From NCBI RefSeq assembly GCF_002868735.1, contig NZ_CP025612.1, positions 124,001-188,000 on the forward strand: 64,000 nucleotides of DNA, given 5' to 3'. The position numbers and the translations under genes were made by a program. Below, in pieces: positions 1 to 8,894 of the stretch. The stretch comes from Niveispirillum cyanobacteriorum. GTDB lineage: Bacteria; Pseudomonadota; Alphaproteobacteria; Azospirillales; Azospirillaceae. Position 1 is the stretch's first letter. Each line of letters opens with the position of its first letter. Below the pieces are notes generated by a model. It saw only the letters and a list, made by a program, of their open reading frames with translations. It was not told where the DNA came from and did no database searches.

Positions 1-509
1 TCGCCCACAATCATCGACAGGCAACTGCGCTGCTGGGTCGGGGTCACCCGCTGCACATCACCCTGCCGGATCAGAAAATCCATCCAGGGCGGCAAGCCAT
101 AACCGACGGCAGCGCAAACCCGCTTGCCCTTCATCCAGCCGCTGGCCATGGCGGCCCGTTCATTGCCCAGGGCCACGATCAGATGCTGCCGCACCGTCGT
201 GATCGGTTCGGAGTACAATACTTCCCGCATGCGCTGTTCGGTGCGGATATAGGGGAAGGTCCCATCGAACCGGTGGGCTAACAGGCCTTCATAGCCGCGG
301 CGCCACGGTTCTACGGTTAAGGTCACGGGCTGACCGGATTTGGCGAAGGCCTGCCGCACCAGCGCAGTGACAGGGCCGCCGTCCGGCAGCCTGTCATCCA
401 CATAGGGGGCATAGTCAGTGCCCGTAACCAGCCTTAACGGTGCTGTCTCGGCCAATGCCGACACGGGGGCAAGCGACAAGACCAGCAGGACCATCGCCAA
501 ACGCCGCAC
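1..509 (-). CDS. Periplasmic solute-binding protein (SBP_bac_3-like), C-terminus cut by window edge
   Basis: About 170 residues are visible, running off the left edge. The N-terminus is a signal peptide: RRLA, then the hydrophobic stretch MVLLVLSLAPVSA, then a likely cleavage after ALA. The mature part begins APLRLVTGTDYAPYVD, typical of family 3 solute-binding proteins of polar amino acid ABC importers and their transporter-less relatives. FDGTFPYIRTEQR and YSEPI further support this family. The start is probably GTG at 509 with a GGGGGC stretch upstream; an ATG at 494 is the alternative. No permease or ATPase is visible in the window, so the substrate cannot be named. Confidence 0.7.
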   Translation of the reverse strand, partial: MRRLAMVLLVLSLAPVSALAETAPLRLVTGTDYAPYVDDRLPDGGPVTALVRQAFAKSGQPVTLTVEPWRRGYEGLLAHRFDGTFPYIRTEQRMREVLYSEPITTVRQHLIVALGNERAAMASGWMKGKRVCAAVGYGLPPWMDFLIRQGDVQRVTPTQQRSCLSMIVG

Positions 510-543
510 CTGATGCCCCCGAAGACCATCAAAACCCTGATCA

Positions 544-563
544 GACTATGGTTAACCATAGTC
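544..563. promoter_or_regulatory. 20-bp perfect palindrome, putative operator
   Basis: The sequence GACTATGGTT followed directly by AACCATAGTC is a perfect 20-bp inverted repeat with no spacer. It lies about 35 bp upstream of the binding-protein gene start and just beyond the 3' end of hemH. An uninterrupted palindrome with an AT-rich centre suits a dimeric repressor site better than a terminator. No regulator gene is adjacent, so the assignment is inference. Confidence 0.4.
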
Positions 564-614
564 CGTGGTCAATCGAAGGTTAGAGAATTCTATGCCCCCA
601 GGCGGTAAGGATGA

Positions 615-1661
615 TCAGAGCCAGCCTGCCAGTTCCCGCTCCACAATCCCGCGCAGCAGGTCGATATGATCAGGGTGATCATTCAGGCAGGGGATGTATG
701 TGAAGTCCGTCCCCCCAGCGGTAAGGAAAGTCTCCCGAATACCCTGATTTACTTCTTCCAGCGTCTCCACACAGTCGCTGACAAAGGCTGGGGCCAGGAT
801 CGCCAGCTTCTTCACACCTTGTTCCGGCAGCGCCTTGACCATGGGTTCCAGATAGGGCTGCAGCCATTCCGTCCGGCCAAAACGGGACTGGAAGGCATGG
901 GTCAGCATCGATGCATCCATGCCCAGCTTTTCCCGCAGTAGGCGGGCCGTTTTCAGGCAATAGCAGTGATACGGGTCGCCCTTTTCCAGGTACATCTTCG
1001 GCAGGCCGTGGAAGGAAGCGATGATACGCTCCGGCTTCCAGGGCAGGCTGTCCAGATGGCGGGAGACGCCGGCGCCCAACGCCTCGATATAGGCCGGGTC
1101 GTCGTGATAAGTGGGCACGGTGCGGATGGCCGGCTGCCGCCGCAGGGTCATCAGATGGCGGAAGGCATGGTCACAGGCTGTCGCCGTGGTCGTGGCGCTA
1201 TATTGCGGGTAAAGCGGGAACAGCAGGATACGCTCGCACCCTTGTTCGATCAGGCTGTCGATGCCCTTGGCGGTGGAGGGATGGCCATAGCGCATGCCCC
1301 ATTCCACAATGATCCGGTCATCGTGCGTGCCCTTTAGAGCGGCACGCAGACCATCGGCCTGGCCACGGGTAAAGGTCTTTAGCGGGCTTTCATTGCGTTC
1401 CTGATTCCAGATGCCCGCATAGGCATGACCGCTCTTCTTGGGTCGGAAGGTCAGGATGATGCCCTGCAGGATGGGCTGCCAGATGGCCTGCGGCACCTCT
1501 ACCACGCGCCGGTCGGACAGGAACTCCGACAGATACCGGCGCATCGACCAATAATCAGTGGCTTCCGGTGTTCCCAGATTGATCAGCAACACGCCAATCT
1601 TGGGCGCCTTGACGGGCGGATGGCCGGCGGGCAGGGCGGGCGAGGGGCTGTTCTGGGTCAA
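615..1661 (-). CDS. hemH: Ferrochelatase
   Basis: A 348-residue ferrochelatase, which inserts Fe(II) into protoporphyrin IX in the last step of haem synthesis. The N-terminal KIGVLLINLGTP motif (about residues 21-32), PQYS near 152-155, and the family signature ASFHGLP with the catalytic His at about 218 are all present, as is the conserved acidic CVETLEE near 300. The length fits the bacterial family. The best start is an unusual TTG at 1661: the upstream ATG (about 1671) is out of frame and the first internal Met lies inside the conserved core. There is a proline-rich N-terminal tail of about 20 residues. No haem-pathway neighbours are present. Confidence 0.95.
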   Translation of the reverse strand: MTQNSPSPALPAGHPPVKAPKIGVLLINLGTPEATDYWSMRRYLSEFLSDRRVVEVPQAIWQPILQGIILTFRPKKSGHAYAGIWNQERNESPLKTFTRGQADGLRAALKGTHDDRIIVEWGMRYGHPSTAKGIDSLIEQGCERILLFPLYPQYSATTTATACDHAFRHLMTLRRQPAIRTVPTYHDDPAYIEALGAGVSRHLDSLPWKPERIIASFHGLPKMYLEKGDPYHCYCLKTARLLREKLGMDASMLTHAFQSRFGRTEWLQPYLEPMVKALPEQGVKKLAILAPAFVSDCVETLEEVNQGIRETFLTAGGTDFTYIPCLNDHPDHIDLLRGIVERELAGWL

Positions 1662-1690
1662 TTCGGGACATACTCTGACAGGGAAGGGGA

Positions 1691-1714
1691 GCCCGGTCCT
1701 GATCAGGACCGGGC
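1691..1714 (-). terminator. 24-bp perfect palindrome over the stop codon of the TubC-like gene
   Basis: GCCCGGTCCTGA is followed by its exact reverse complement, giving a 24-bp palindrome. It contains the stop codon (1703-1705) of the minus-strand small gene and lies upstream of hemH. It can form a GC-rich hairpin, but only a C-rich run with few Ts follows, so it may stall transcription rather than act as a classical intrinsic terminator. Confidence 0.45.
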
Positions 1715-1873
1715 GCGCACCATCGCCGCCAATGCCTTTCGGTGACGGTGCGCCTGCATCAAGATATCCGCTGGCGCTGAACCTTCAATGACCAAACGGC
1801 CATTTTCCGCAGACAGTCCCGCCCCATGCTGACGCAACGACTGTATCAGTTTTTCCAGGGACTTGGTTGCCAT
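1703..1873 (-). CDS. Orphan TubC N-terminal-like docking domain peptide, 56 aa
   Basis: The short product has the pattern LIQSLRQHGAGLSAENGRLV, followed later by HRHRKALAAMV. It resembles the TubC N-terminal docking domain, which normally sits at the N-terminus of NRPS/PKS subunits and mediates subunit pairing through a small alpha-beta fold. Here it stands alone and no NRPS or PKS is in the window. The ATG at 1873 is favoured over an upstream start at 1900 because GGAGGAAGG lies 3-7 bp before it. The family call rests on pattern recognition in a very short protein and is moderately certain. Confidence 0.5.
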   Translation of the reverse strand: MATKSLEKLIQSLRQHGAGLSAENGRLVIEGSAPADILMQAHRHRKALAAMVRARS

Positions 1874-1963
1874 GATCCTTCCTCCATCCTGTGCGTTCAA
1901 GATGGCAGGAAGGATGCCAATATGGAAATCGATTGATCAGATAATGATGATAGGTCGTGCCTA

Positions 1964-2440
1964 TCAGGCGCCGCAGCACTTCTTGTACTTCTTGCCCGAC
2001 CCGCAGGTGCAGGGATCGTTGCGGCCCACCTTCACGACGGTGCGCGGGCGCTGGCCCATGACGCCGTCCACATACCACCAGCGACCGTCCAACTGCTTGA
2101 AGCGACCGGTTTCGTGATGGATCAGGTCCTTTCCATCCATCGTGAACTTGGCCACGAACTCGACAAAGGACTCGTCAGCGGTTTGGCCATCGGCAGTGGA
2201 GCGAACTTCCAGGCCGGTCCAGATGCTCTTGGACGCCCATTCGGTGACTTGCTCCACATCGAAATCATCCTGCGTGCCGGGCAGCAGGGTTTCGCCCAGA
2301 TACTTGATGTCCTGCTTGGCGAACGCCGTGTAGCGCGAACGCATCAGCGCTTCCGGCGTCGGCGCCGGTTCGGTGCGGGCCAAATAGGGGCCGCAGCAGG
2401 CATCAAATTCACGACCGCTGTCGCAGGGGCACTTGCTCAT
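1964..2440 (-). CDS. YchJ-family protein with two SEC-C zinc motifs
   Basis: A 158-residue protein with a SEC-C type zinc-binding motif at each end: [13 protein letters not shown] at the N-terminus and [16 protein letters not shown] at the C-terminus. The middle is the NTF2-like YchJ domain ([30 protein letters not shown]). The family is widespread and its biochemical role is not settled; the C-terminal motif matches the SecB-binding zinc finger of SecA. The ATG at 2440 starts the protein right at the first motif. A longer frame reaching 2497 would add a non-conserved N-terminus. Confidence 0.9.
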   Translation of the reverse strand: MSKCPCDSGREFDACCGPYLARTEPAPTPEALMRSRYTAFAKQDIKYLGETLLPGTQDDFDVEQVTEWASKSIWTGLEVRSTADGQTADESFVEFVAKFTMDGKDLIHHETGRFKQLDGRWWYVDGVMGQRPRTVVKVGRNDPCTCGSGKKYKKCCGA

Positions 2441-2515
2441 GTTCTCACTCGTTCCTGAAAGACGATTGCTGAAGGGCGGGATAGCGCATCGTCGCAACCT
2501 CCACCAGTGCGCTTA

Positions 2516-3100
2516 TTACAAATCCAATGACAGTTCCCGGCCCGACACCTCGCTGTGGTCGTGCCAATGGGCGTTGCAACGGGGTTCGTATAGGTCGGCC
2601 TGACCCAGTTCGACGGTACGGTCGTTGCGGTGCTTCTTGAAGGTCTTGTGTGCTTCATGACCGCAGACGGCGCAGCGGGATTTCAGCTTCCACAAGCCGT
2701 CTGCCATGGCCGCTAGGGTAGCGGTTACGGGGAAAGCGCGTCCGCGCCAATCCATGTCCAGGCCGGAGACGGCGACATCGATGCCCCGGTGCAGCAGGCT
2801 GCGCACATCCTCCACCACGTCCCCATGGTAATGCGGATCGACGCAGAACTGCACCTCGTCGATGAAGACGGCCTTGATGCTGTCGGCGATCACCGGCATG
2901 TGCGTGATGGGTACGGCGTCGAAACCGATACCATCGTGATTGACCACCCGGTTCTCTGCATAACGTACATCAAAGGCCGGCTTCAGCAGCATGATGTGGG
3001 AGCCGGTGCCGTGCGTGTACCAGATGGCGCGCTTCAGGATCTCTGTGGACTTGCCCGAGAACATGGGGCCGCAGATGACTTCCAGCTTTCCGTAGCGCAT
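2516..3100 (-). CDS. tdk: Thymidine kinase
   Basis: A 194-residue type II thymidine kinase that phosphorylates thymidine for pyrimidine salvage. The P-loop GPMFSGKS is at residues 11-18, the Walker B-like FIDEVQF near 79-85, and a CAVC pair in the C-terminal half belongs to the zinc site. The lasso-region segment KSRCAVCGHEAHKTFKKH is followed by the substrate-binding tail. Length and architecture are normal. It is divergent from the methyltransferase gene at 3195. Confidence 0.94.
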   Translation of the reverse strand: MRYGKLEVICGPMFSGKSTEILKRAIWYTHGTGSHIMLLKPAFDVRYAENRVVNHDGIGFDAVPITHMPVIADSIKAVFIDEVQFCVDPHYHGDVVEDVRSLLHRGIDVAVSGLDMDWRGRAFPVTATLAAMADGLWKLKSRCAVCGHEAHKTFKKHRNDRTVELGQADLYEPRCNAHWHDHSEVSGRELSLDL

Positions 3101-3194
3101 GCCTGTTTCCTGTCGATGGGCCGGGGCTTTCCATAGCCGAGTTCACGGCTTCATGCCATGAAAACAGGCTGTGGACGGGGCAGGGAAGGGGATC

Positions 3195-4685
3195 ATGCGC
3201 GGCTGGACGGATGGGTACGTCACGGAAATTGGGTACACCTACAGCTTCCATCCGGAACTGCAGCCCTGGCCCATGGCCGAGGCGCTGGGTGACCGATCCC
3301 CCATCCAGCCGGGGCAACCGTTCGATTATTGTGAGCTGGGTTTCGGGCAGGGGTTCAGCCTGGCCTTGCTGGCCGCCGCCAATCCGCAAGCGCGGTTCTG
3401 GGGCAACGACATCAACCCGGACCACGTGGCCCATGCAAGATGGCTGGCCAATGACGCGGGCTTGTCGAACCTGACGGTCAGCCCTCTGGGCTTTGCAGAT
3501 TATGCCGACAGCGACCTTCCCGTCTTTGATGTCGTGGCCCTGCATGGCGTCTGGTCCTGGGTGGGGCCGCAGCAGCGGGCGGAGATCGTGGCCTTTCTGG
3601 ACCGGCATCTGAAGCCCGGTGGGATCGTCTATCTCGGCTACAATGTTCTGCCGGGCTGGGCCCAGTATCTGCCGCTGCGCGAATTGATGCTGGCGTCGGC
3701 GCGGCGAGGGCAGGGGAGCCTTGCTGAACGTATCACCGGCTCACTGGCCCTGGCAGAGCAATTGCGGGCACGCGACGCTGGCTATTTCCGAGTGAACCCC
3801 ACGGTGGGCACACGGCTGGACGCGTTGTTGGAACGGCCCGTCGATTACCTGGCGCATGAATATTTCAATGAGAGCTGGCACCCGACCTACTTCACAGACG
3901 TTGCCCAGGCCTTGGCCGCTGCCGGCCTGCGGCTGGCAGCCCAGGTGCGGGCAGCGGACCGGTGGGAGGAGGGGGCGCTGGCGGACACAATCCTTACCGC
4001 TGGGGGGCAGGCAGCAGCCGATGACCCCGACTTTAGGGAATTGCTCCGCGACTATGTCACCAACCGGCCCTTCCGCCGCGACCTGTTCATTCGCGATGGT
4101 GGCGCAGTACAGGCGATACCACCGCACCTTTGGGCAGCACTGGGCCATCCGCGTGACCTACTGCGCCGGGCGACGCCGGCCACACGGCCCCTGGAGGTGC
4201 CGTTTGATGCAGCGCACGCCATGCTGACGGCGTTGCAAGCTGGGCCGATGGAAGAGGCCGCCCTGCTGGCGCAGGGTGGAGGGGAGGGGCCTGCGGCGCT
4301 GATGGCTCTGAAAGCACTAGACTTGGTCGCACCCGCGCTGCCGCCTGATGGCTATGACCAGCGTCGGGACGCGTGTGCGCGGCTGAACGCACTCTTGCTG
4401 AAGGACGCCGCGGCCGCAGACCGGATGCCGGCCTTGGCCAGCCCTGTGACGGGTGGCGGCGTAGCGGTCGACAGGCTGGGTAAGCTGTTCCTGGCGGCGA
4501 TGCAGCAGGGGGAGGAGCCAGTGATGCATGCCTTCACGACGCTGGAAGCGCTGGGTCAGCGGGTGCTCCGTGACGGTAAGCCGATCACGAGTGCGGAGCG
4601 GCACAAGGCGGAATTGGCCGAGCGGTGGGAATCCTTTGCCCGGCGCCGTCTGCCGGTGCTGCACGCTTTGGGTGCGGTGCCGTAA
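3195..4685 (+). CDS. SAM-dependent methyltransferase with methyltransferase regulatory domain
   Basis: A 496-residue protein. The N-terminal class I methyltransferase fold shows the SAM motif ELGFGQG at about 47-53, an acidic motif (NDINPDH) and VVALHGVWSWV. The middle and C-terminal parts match the methyltransferase regulatory domain found in many proteobacterial methyltransferases of unknown substrate. The ATG at 3195 has AAGGGGATC directly upstream and is preferred over the in-frame GTG at 3171. The gene stands alone, divergent from tdk, so the context gives no substrate. Confidence 0.8.
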   Translation: MRGWTDGYVTEIGYTYSFHPELQPWPMAEALGDRSPIQPGQPFDYCELGFGQGFSLALLAAANPQARFWGNDINPDHVAHARWLANDAGLSNLTVSPLGFADYADSDLPVFDVVALHGVWSWVGPQQRAEIVAFLDRHLKPGGIVYLGYNVLPGWAQYLPLRELMLASARRGQGSLAERITGSLALAEQLRARDAGYFRVNPTVGTRLDALLERPVDYLAHEYFNESWHPTYFTDVAQALAAAGLRLAAQVRAADRWEEGALADTILTAGGQAAADDPDFRELLRDYVTNRPFRRDLFIRDGGAVQAIPPHLWAALGHPRDLLRRATPATRPLEVPFDAAHAMLTALQAGPMEEAALLAQGGGEGPAALMALKALDLVAPALPPDGYDQRRDACARLNALLLKDAAAADRMPALASPVTGGGVAVDRLGKLFLAAMQQGEEPVMHAFTTLEALGQRVLRDGKPITSAERHKAELAERWESFARRRLPVLHALGAVP

Positions 4686-4811
4686 GACGAAGGGCGGCCT
4701 TGCGGAAATTTCGAGGCAATCCAAAGGAAGGGGGTGGAAATTTATACGGTTGCAGTGCACCATCTTACTGCGCCCAGTCCGCTTGGTTCCCTGCGATGGA
4801 GAGATAGCCCC

Positions 4812-5117
4812 ATGCCGCGCAAATCCGCCAAGTCCGAAGCCCTTTCCGTTCCCGAGACCGAAACCATTCCCGCCCCACCCCCGGTGAAGAAGGCCAAGGC
4901 CCCAGCCAAGCCCCGTGCCAAGAAGGCCGATCCGGCCCCCGTGGCCGCAGTGGCCATCGCGGTGGAGCCGACCACCGAACAGGTGGCCGAAGAAGCTTAT
5001 CTGCTGTGGCTGTCGGAAGGGCAGCCGCCGGGCCGTGACATCGAACATTGGCTGCTTGCCGAACAGATCGTTCGCAGCCGCCTGTCGCTGCTGTCGGCGG
5101 CGGTTCATTCCGCCTGA
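4812..5117 (+). CDS. DUF2934 protein with Lys/Ala/Pro-rich N-terminal tail
   Basis: A 101-residue protein. Residues 1-50 are a low-complexity, basic, Pro/Ala/Lys-rich segment (KKAKAPAKPRAKKADPAP), reminiscent of histone-H1-like tails. The C-terminal 45 residues match DUF2934: EEAYLLWLSEGQPPGRDIEHW then LLAEQIV. DUF2934 proteins are small and of unknown function. The ATG at 4812 follows a GGAGAG stretch about 12 bp away. A strong terminator follows. Confidence 0.7.
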   Translation: MPRKSAKSEALSVPETETIPAPPPVKKAKAPAKPRAKKADPAPVAAVAIAVEPTTEQVAEEAYLLWLSEGQPPGRDIEHWLLAEQIVRSRLSLLSAAVHSA

Positions 5118-5139
5118 TCCTGGCCTTCCAGCCGATTAT

Positions 5140-5169
5140 AAAGCCCCCGCCCGCCGGCGGGGGCTTTTT
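5140..5169 (+). terminator. Rho-independent terminator after the DUF2934 gene
   Basis: A 12-bp perfect GC-rich stem (5140-5151 with 5156-5167) and 4-nt loop, followed by TTTTT. Confidence 0.9.
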
Positions 5170-5291
5170 GTTTCAGCACTCGGCCATCCTTGCCGTTTCC
5201 GGATTTTTCCATCCGGCAGATTCTGCCCAGGGGTCATATCGACCGCCCTGAAATCTGCGCAAACCCTTGTAAATCCTCACAACGTCAAAGT

Positions 5292-5307
5292 TGGCCCGCC
5301 TGTTGCA
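5292..5307 (+). promoter_or_regulatory. Sigma-54 (-24/-12) promoter of flgK
   Basis: TGGCCCGCCTGTTGCA matches the sigma-54 consensus TGGCAC-N5-TTGCA at every position except the fifth. The GG and GC pairs have the correct spacing. It lies 65 bp upstream of the flgK ATG and downstream of the preceding terminator. RpoN control of flagellar genes is well established in proteobacteria. Confidence 0.75.
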
Positions 5308-5372
5308 AATGACAGGGCGGGCCGGTCATGGGGATCGGTCCTGGCATTTCGCCGGTACAAGGGACCCGTCCG

Positions 5373-6779
5373 ATGACCAGCCTGTTTGGCGTCCTCAACA
5401 ACTCAAGCAACGGCCTGCGCCTGATCCAAGGGCAGCTGGGGCTGGTTGCTGAGAATGTGGCCAAGGCGGATGATCCCAACCGCTCCAGGCATTCGCTGGA
5501 GCAGACCTCCGACAATCAGGGCGGCACCGGCATCGCCCAGTACAAGCGTCAGGTTGATGTGGCGCTGCGCGTGCAGCTGGAACAGACCATCTCGGAGGAA
5601 TCCGGGGCGGCGACCACGGCTGACTATATGCGCAAGGCGACCGACCTGCTGGGCACGACGGCGGGCAAGCCGCCCGTAACCGACGCGCTGGACAAGTTTG
5701 AAACAGCCTGGAAGGAACTGGCCGCCACCCCGGAAAGCACCGTGGCCCAGGGCCAGATCGTCGTCCATGGTGAAGATCTGGCGCGCGAACTGCGTCGCCT
5801 GAATGACGGCATCACCAGCATCGAAAAGCAGCTGGATACTGATATCAACCAATCGGTTGAAAAGCTGAATTCTGCCCTGTCCTCCATCGATCAGCTGAAC
5901 ACCAACATCCTGGTGACGCGCGGTGCCGGTGATCCGACCATGGAGATGGAGGATCGCCGCGATTCCCTGGTGCGCGAAGTGGCTGGGATGATGAGCATCC
6001 GCACCGTGGAGCGGGCAGATGGCAAGCTGTCGATCTTCACGACGTCGGGCGTGTCCCTGCTGGACGCGGCACCGGTGAAGTTCACCTATGACAATGGCCA
6101 GTTGCGTTCTTCGGCATCCGACCGCGACCTGACGGGCATGGTGCGTGACGGCAAGCTGGGCGCCCTGCTGGAGCTGCGTACCGACGGGTCGGTGCAGGAC
6201 CCGCCGCAGCCCGCATCCAACCTTCCCGGTGCCGAAATCCTGCGCAAGCTGCGTTCGCAGACTCAGGCCATTGCTGAAGCCTTTCTGGGGTCGACCAAGC
6301 CGGGCGAGCCGACCAGCTTCGCCGACGCCTATAACAGCGCCAATCCCGTTGGCGAAGGCGAGTTGCCGAACCGGTTCTTCATCGGGACCGGTGCCGGCAA
6401 TATCGAGATCAATCCCGGCCTTTTGTCGGGCGACTATACCGTGAAAGCCAGTGCCGCAGCGGGTGTGGCGGACGCGATGAACGCCGCTGGTCGCACCATC
6501 AATGCTGACGGGCTGAGGGCCACGGGCCTGTCATACGGCTCCATGGTTTCCACCGTCATCGCGCAGTGGAGCAGCAATCAGAAAGTTGCCAGCGAGCAGG
6601 CCACCATCGCCACCGATTTCAAGGCGCAGCTGGAAGGACGGTACAAGAACAACACCGGCGTCAACATGGATGAAGAGATCGCTATGTTGCAGGTGCTCCA
6701 GCGCAACTACTCCGCCGCCGCCCGCGTGATGCAGACGGTCAACAATATGTTGGATGCCATCGAGGGGATCGTCAGATGA
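5373..6779 (+). CDS. flgK: Flagellar hook-associated protein 1 FlgK
   Basis: A 468-residue junction protein linking hook and filament. The N-terminus MTSLFGVLNNSSNGLRLIQG has the expected helical D0 region, and the C-terminus (NMDEEIAMLQVLQRNYSAAARVMQTVNNM) is the conserved axial-protein C-terminal domain. The length is normal for FlgK, unlike its enlarged partners FlgL and FlgE. The ATG at 5373 has AAGGGA upstream. The stop overlaps the flgL start by 4 bp, so the two are translationally coupled. Confidence 0.93.
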   Translation: MTSLFGVLNNSSNGLRLIQGQLGLVAENVAKADDPNRSRHSLEQTSDNQGGTGIAQYKRQVDVALRVQLEQTISEESGAATTADYMRKATDLLGTTAGKPPVTDALDKFETAWKELAATPESTVAQGQIVVHGEDLARELRRLNDGITSIEKQLDTDINQSVEKLNSALSSIDQLNTNILVTRGAGDPTMEMEDRRDSLVREVAGMMSIRTVERADGKLSIFTTSGVSLLDAAPVKFTYDNGQLRSSASDRDLTGMVRDGKLGALLELRTDGSVQDPPQPASNLPGAEILRKLRSQTQAIAEAFLGSTKPGEPTSFADAYNSANPVGEGELPNRFFIGTGAGNIEINPGLLSGDYTVKASAAAGVADAMNAAGRTINADGLRATGLSYGSMVSTVIAQWSSNQKVASEQATIATDFKAQLEGRYKNNTGVNMDEEIAMLQVLQRNYSAAARVMQTVNNMLDAIEGIVR

Positions 6780-8866
6780 CCCGCATCAGCAGCTATGGCA
6801 GCTATATCAACACCATCCGCACGCTCACGGGCGGGCAGTCGGCGATCGACGATCTCTCGACCCAGCTCAACACGGGCAAGAAGTCGCAGGATGTGGCCTT
6901 CTTCGGCACGCAGTCACAGCGTCTTCTGGACCTGAAATCGGAACTGGTGCGCCGTCAGGCCTATTCCCAGACCATCGACCAGACAATGACCCGCGTGAAG
7001 TCCTACGACACGCTGATGGACCGTATGGCCGACATGGCGTCGGAATTGTCCAGCACCACACGCCTGCCGCAGGGGCCGGGCGCCACGCGCATCAGCAGCG
7101 TCACCAACCAATCCGCAGGCGCCATGAAGGTGTCGGTGGACGATATCAACAGCAAGTTCAAGGCCGAGGCCACCTACACCATCTCTGCCGTGCCCAGCCA
7201 GACCGGACCGAAGGGCAGCTTCGACATCACCGTCACCGACGGGCTGGGCGGCCGCGCCGTCAATACCGTCAACATGAAGCAGGTCCCGCCGCAGGTCGAT
7301 GCTGACCGCTTCATCATTTCAGGTGGCCCCGGCGACGGCGCCGTCATCAAGCTGAATATCGAGAGCCTGGAAGGGTCGGGCATTTCGTCCTTCGATGTCT
7401 CCTGGCCCGACATGGCCTCGACCCGCGAGGTGATCCGCGGGATGACCGTGGAACTGGAATCCCTGCTCAACGAACGGGTCGGCGACCGCTACTTGTTCTC
7501 GGGCTCCCGCTACAATACCAAGCCGGTGGACGATATCGTTGCGGCCAAGCAGATCACCCGTACCACCCTGGTGGGCGAGCGCGGAGACGCTGGCGAAACC
7601 TACGAGATGATCCTGAATGGCAAGCGTTTCACCTATGTCACGACGGGGAACGAAAAGTCGCTGGACGAGGTGTTTTCCAACGATACTGGCACCGGCTTGG
7701 TCGATCAGATCCGCCAGTTCAGCGACCCGCCTTTCAATGTGACCCTGTCGGTTTCCAACGGGATCGTCACTGCCACGGCCAATGACGTGAAGGAAAAGTT
7801 CACGCTGACCAGCCATGTCTATGACAATGGCACGCACCAGAATGTTGTGCTGACCGCACCGGACGCCATTGATGCTTCCCAGGCGCCCTACACGGTGCAG
7901 GAAGCCAGTGAGACGCAGCGGCAGATCGACAATGTGAAGTTCCATGGCACGGAAGCCGATGTGGGCGATGTATTCAACATCTCCATCGGTTCCCGCACCA
8001 TCGTGCAGAACGAAAATGCGCCGCCGCAGGTAATCATCGCCGGGCCGACGAAATATTCCTATGCCATCAGCCCCACTGATACCGACATCCTGCGGGGCAA
8101 CGCACCGCTGCCGACGGATGCGCCGGGACAGGTACCGTCCTATACCGCCCCAACCTCCATGTCGAACTGGGTGGCGCAGCGGATGGCGGTGCAGATCAAT
8201 GCCGATCCCGCCACCTCGGTGGTGGCCAGCATCGATCCCGCAGACGACACCAAGCTGATCTTTACCGCCAAGGACGTGAACAGTCAGTTTCAGACGACAG
8301 CTGACATCAACAACTCCGGCAACCAGACGCGGATGATCACTAACGACCTGCCGCCCTTGGCAGAGCAGGATACGTTTGAAGGCATTGTCAACCCACCGGG
8401 ATTGCCGTTCTACGACACTGACTTTGCGAAGTCCCGCCAGGTTTCGGCTGCCTATGACATCGCGAAGCTCCAGGTCGATGACGGGCTTAGCGTCAATTAC
8501 GGTGTCAGCAGCAACGATCCCGCCATTCAGAAGCTTGTCAGCGGCCTGCGCCGCCTGACCGCCGCCATCAACCGGCCCGGCGACTACGGCAAGCTGATGG
8601 AGGAAGGCCGCAATCTGCTGACCGATGCGCAGAACCAGCTGCGCGGCGTCCATTCCCGCGTCGTCAATGCGGCGGCCACCATGGACAACACGCAAACCCG
8701 TCACCAGGAAGCAATCGCTAAGGCCCAAGGCGAATTGGCCACTATCGAAGGCATCGACCAGAACGATGTGGCCGTCCGCCTGCAGTCCGCAATGTCCACC
8801 CAACAGGCCAGCTACACCATCGCCGGTCGCATGCAATCCCTGTCTCTCATCAACTTTCTTGCTTGA
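6776..8866 (+). CDS. flgL: Flagellar hook-associated protein FlgL, enlarged
   Basis: A 696-residue flagellin-like junction protein, about twice the usual FlgL length. Conserved ends: MTRISSYGSYINTIRTLTGGQ at the N-terminus, and a helical C-terminus (QNDVAVRLQSAMSTQQASY...SLSLINFLA). YLFSG near residue 240 is typical of FlgL. The extra middle, about residues 265-515, contains two copies of a beta-rich module (one with YEMILNGKRFTYVT, one with VGDVFNISIGS) also seen in FlgE and flagellin here. The ATGA overlap with flgK shows one operon. Confidence 0.88.
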   Translation: MTRISSYGSYINTIRTLTGGQSAIDDLSTQLNTGKKSQDVAFFGTQSQRLLDLKSELVRRQAYSQTIDQTMTRVKSYDTLMDRMADMASELSSTTRLPQGPGATRISSVTNQSAGAMKVSVDDINSKFKAEATYTISAVPSQTGPKGSFDITVTDGLGGRAVNTVNMKQVPPQVDADRFIISGGPGDGAVIKLNIESLEGSGISSFDVSWPDMASTREVIRGMTVELESLLNERVGDRYLFSGSRYNTKPVDDIVAAKQITRTTLVGERGDAGETYEMILNGKRFTYVTTGNEKSLDEVFSNDTGTGLVDQIRQFSDPPFNVTLSVSNGIVTATANDVKEKFTLTSHVYDNGTHQNVVLTAPDAIDASQAPYTVQEASETQRQIDNVKFHGTEADVGDVFNISIGSRTIVQNENAPPQVIIAGPTKYSYAISPTDTDILRGNAPLPTDAPGQVPSYTAPTSMSNWVAQRMAVQINADPATSVVASIDPADDTKLIFTAKDVNSQFQTTADINNSGNQTRMITNDLPPLAEQDTFEGIVNPPGLPFYDTDFAKSRQVSAAYDIAKLQVDDGLSVNYGVSSNDPAIQKLVSGLRRLTAAINRPGDYGKLMEEGRNLLTDAQNQLRGVHSRVVNAAATMDNTQTRHQEAIAKAQGELATIEGIDQNDVAVRLQSAMSTQQASYTIAGRMQSLSLINFLA

Positions 8867-8894
8867 ACCAAACCATCAGAAGGAGAACCGAGAA

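Noticed and set aside
7319-8836. 505-codon open frame antisense to flgL
   Set aside because: No recognisable motif, Gly/Arg/His-rich composition, and flgL is supported by conserved ends and operon overlap.
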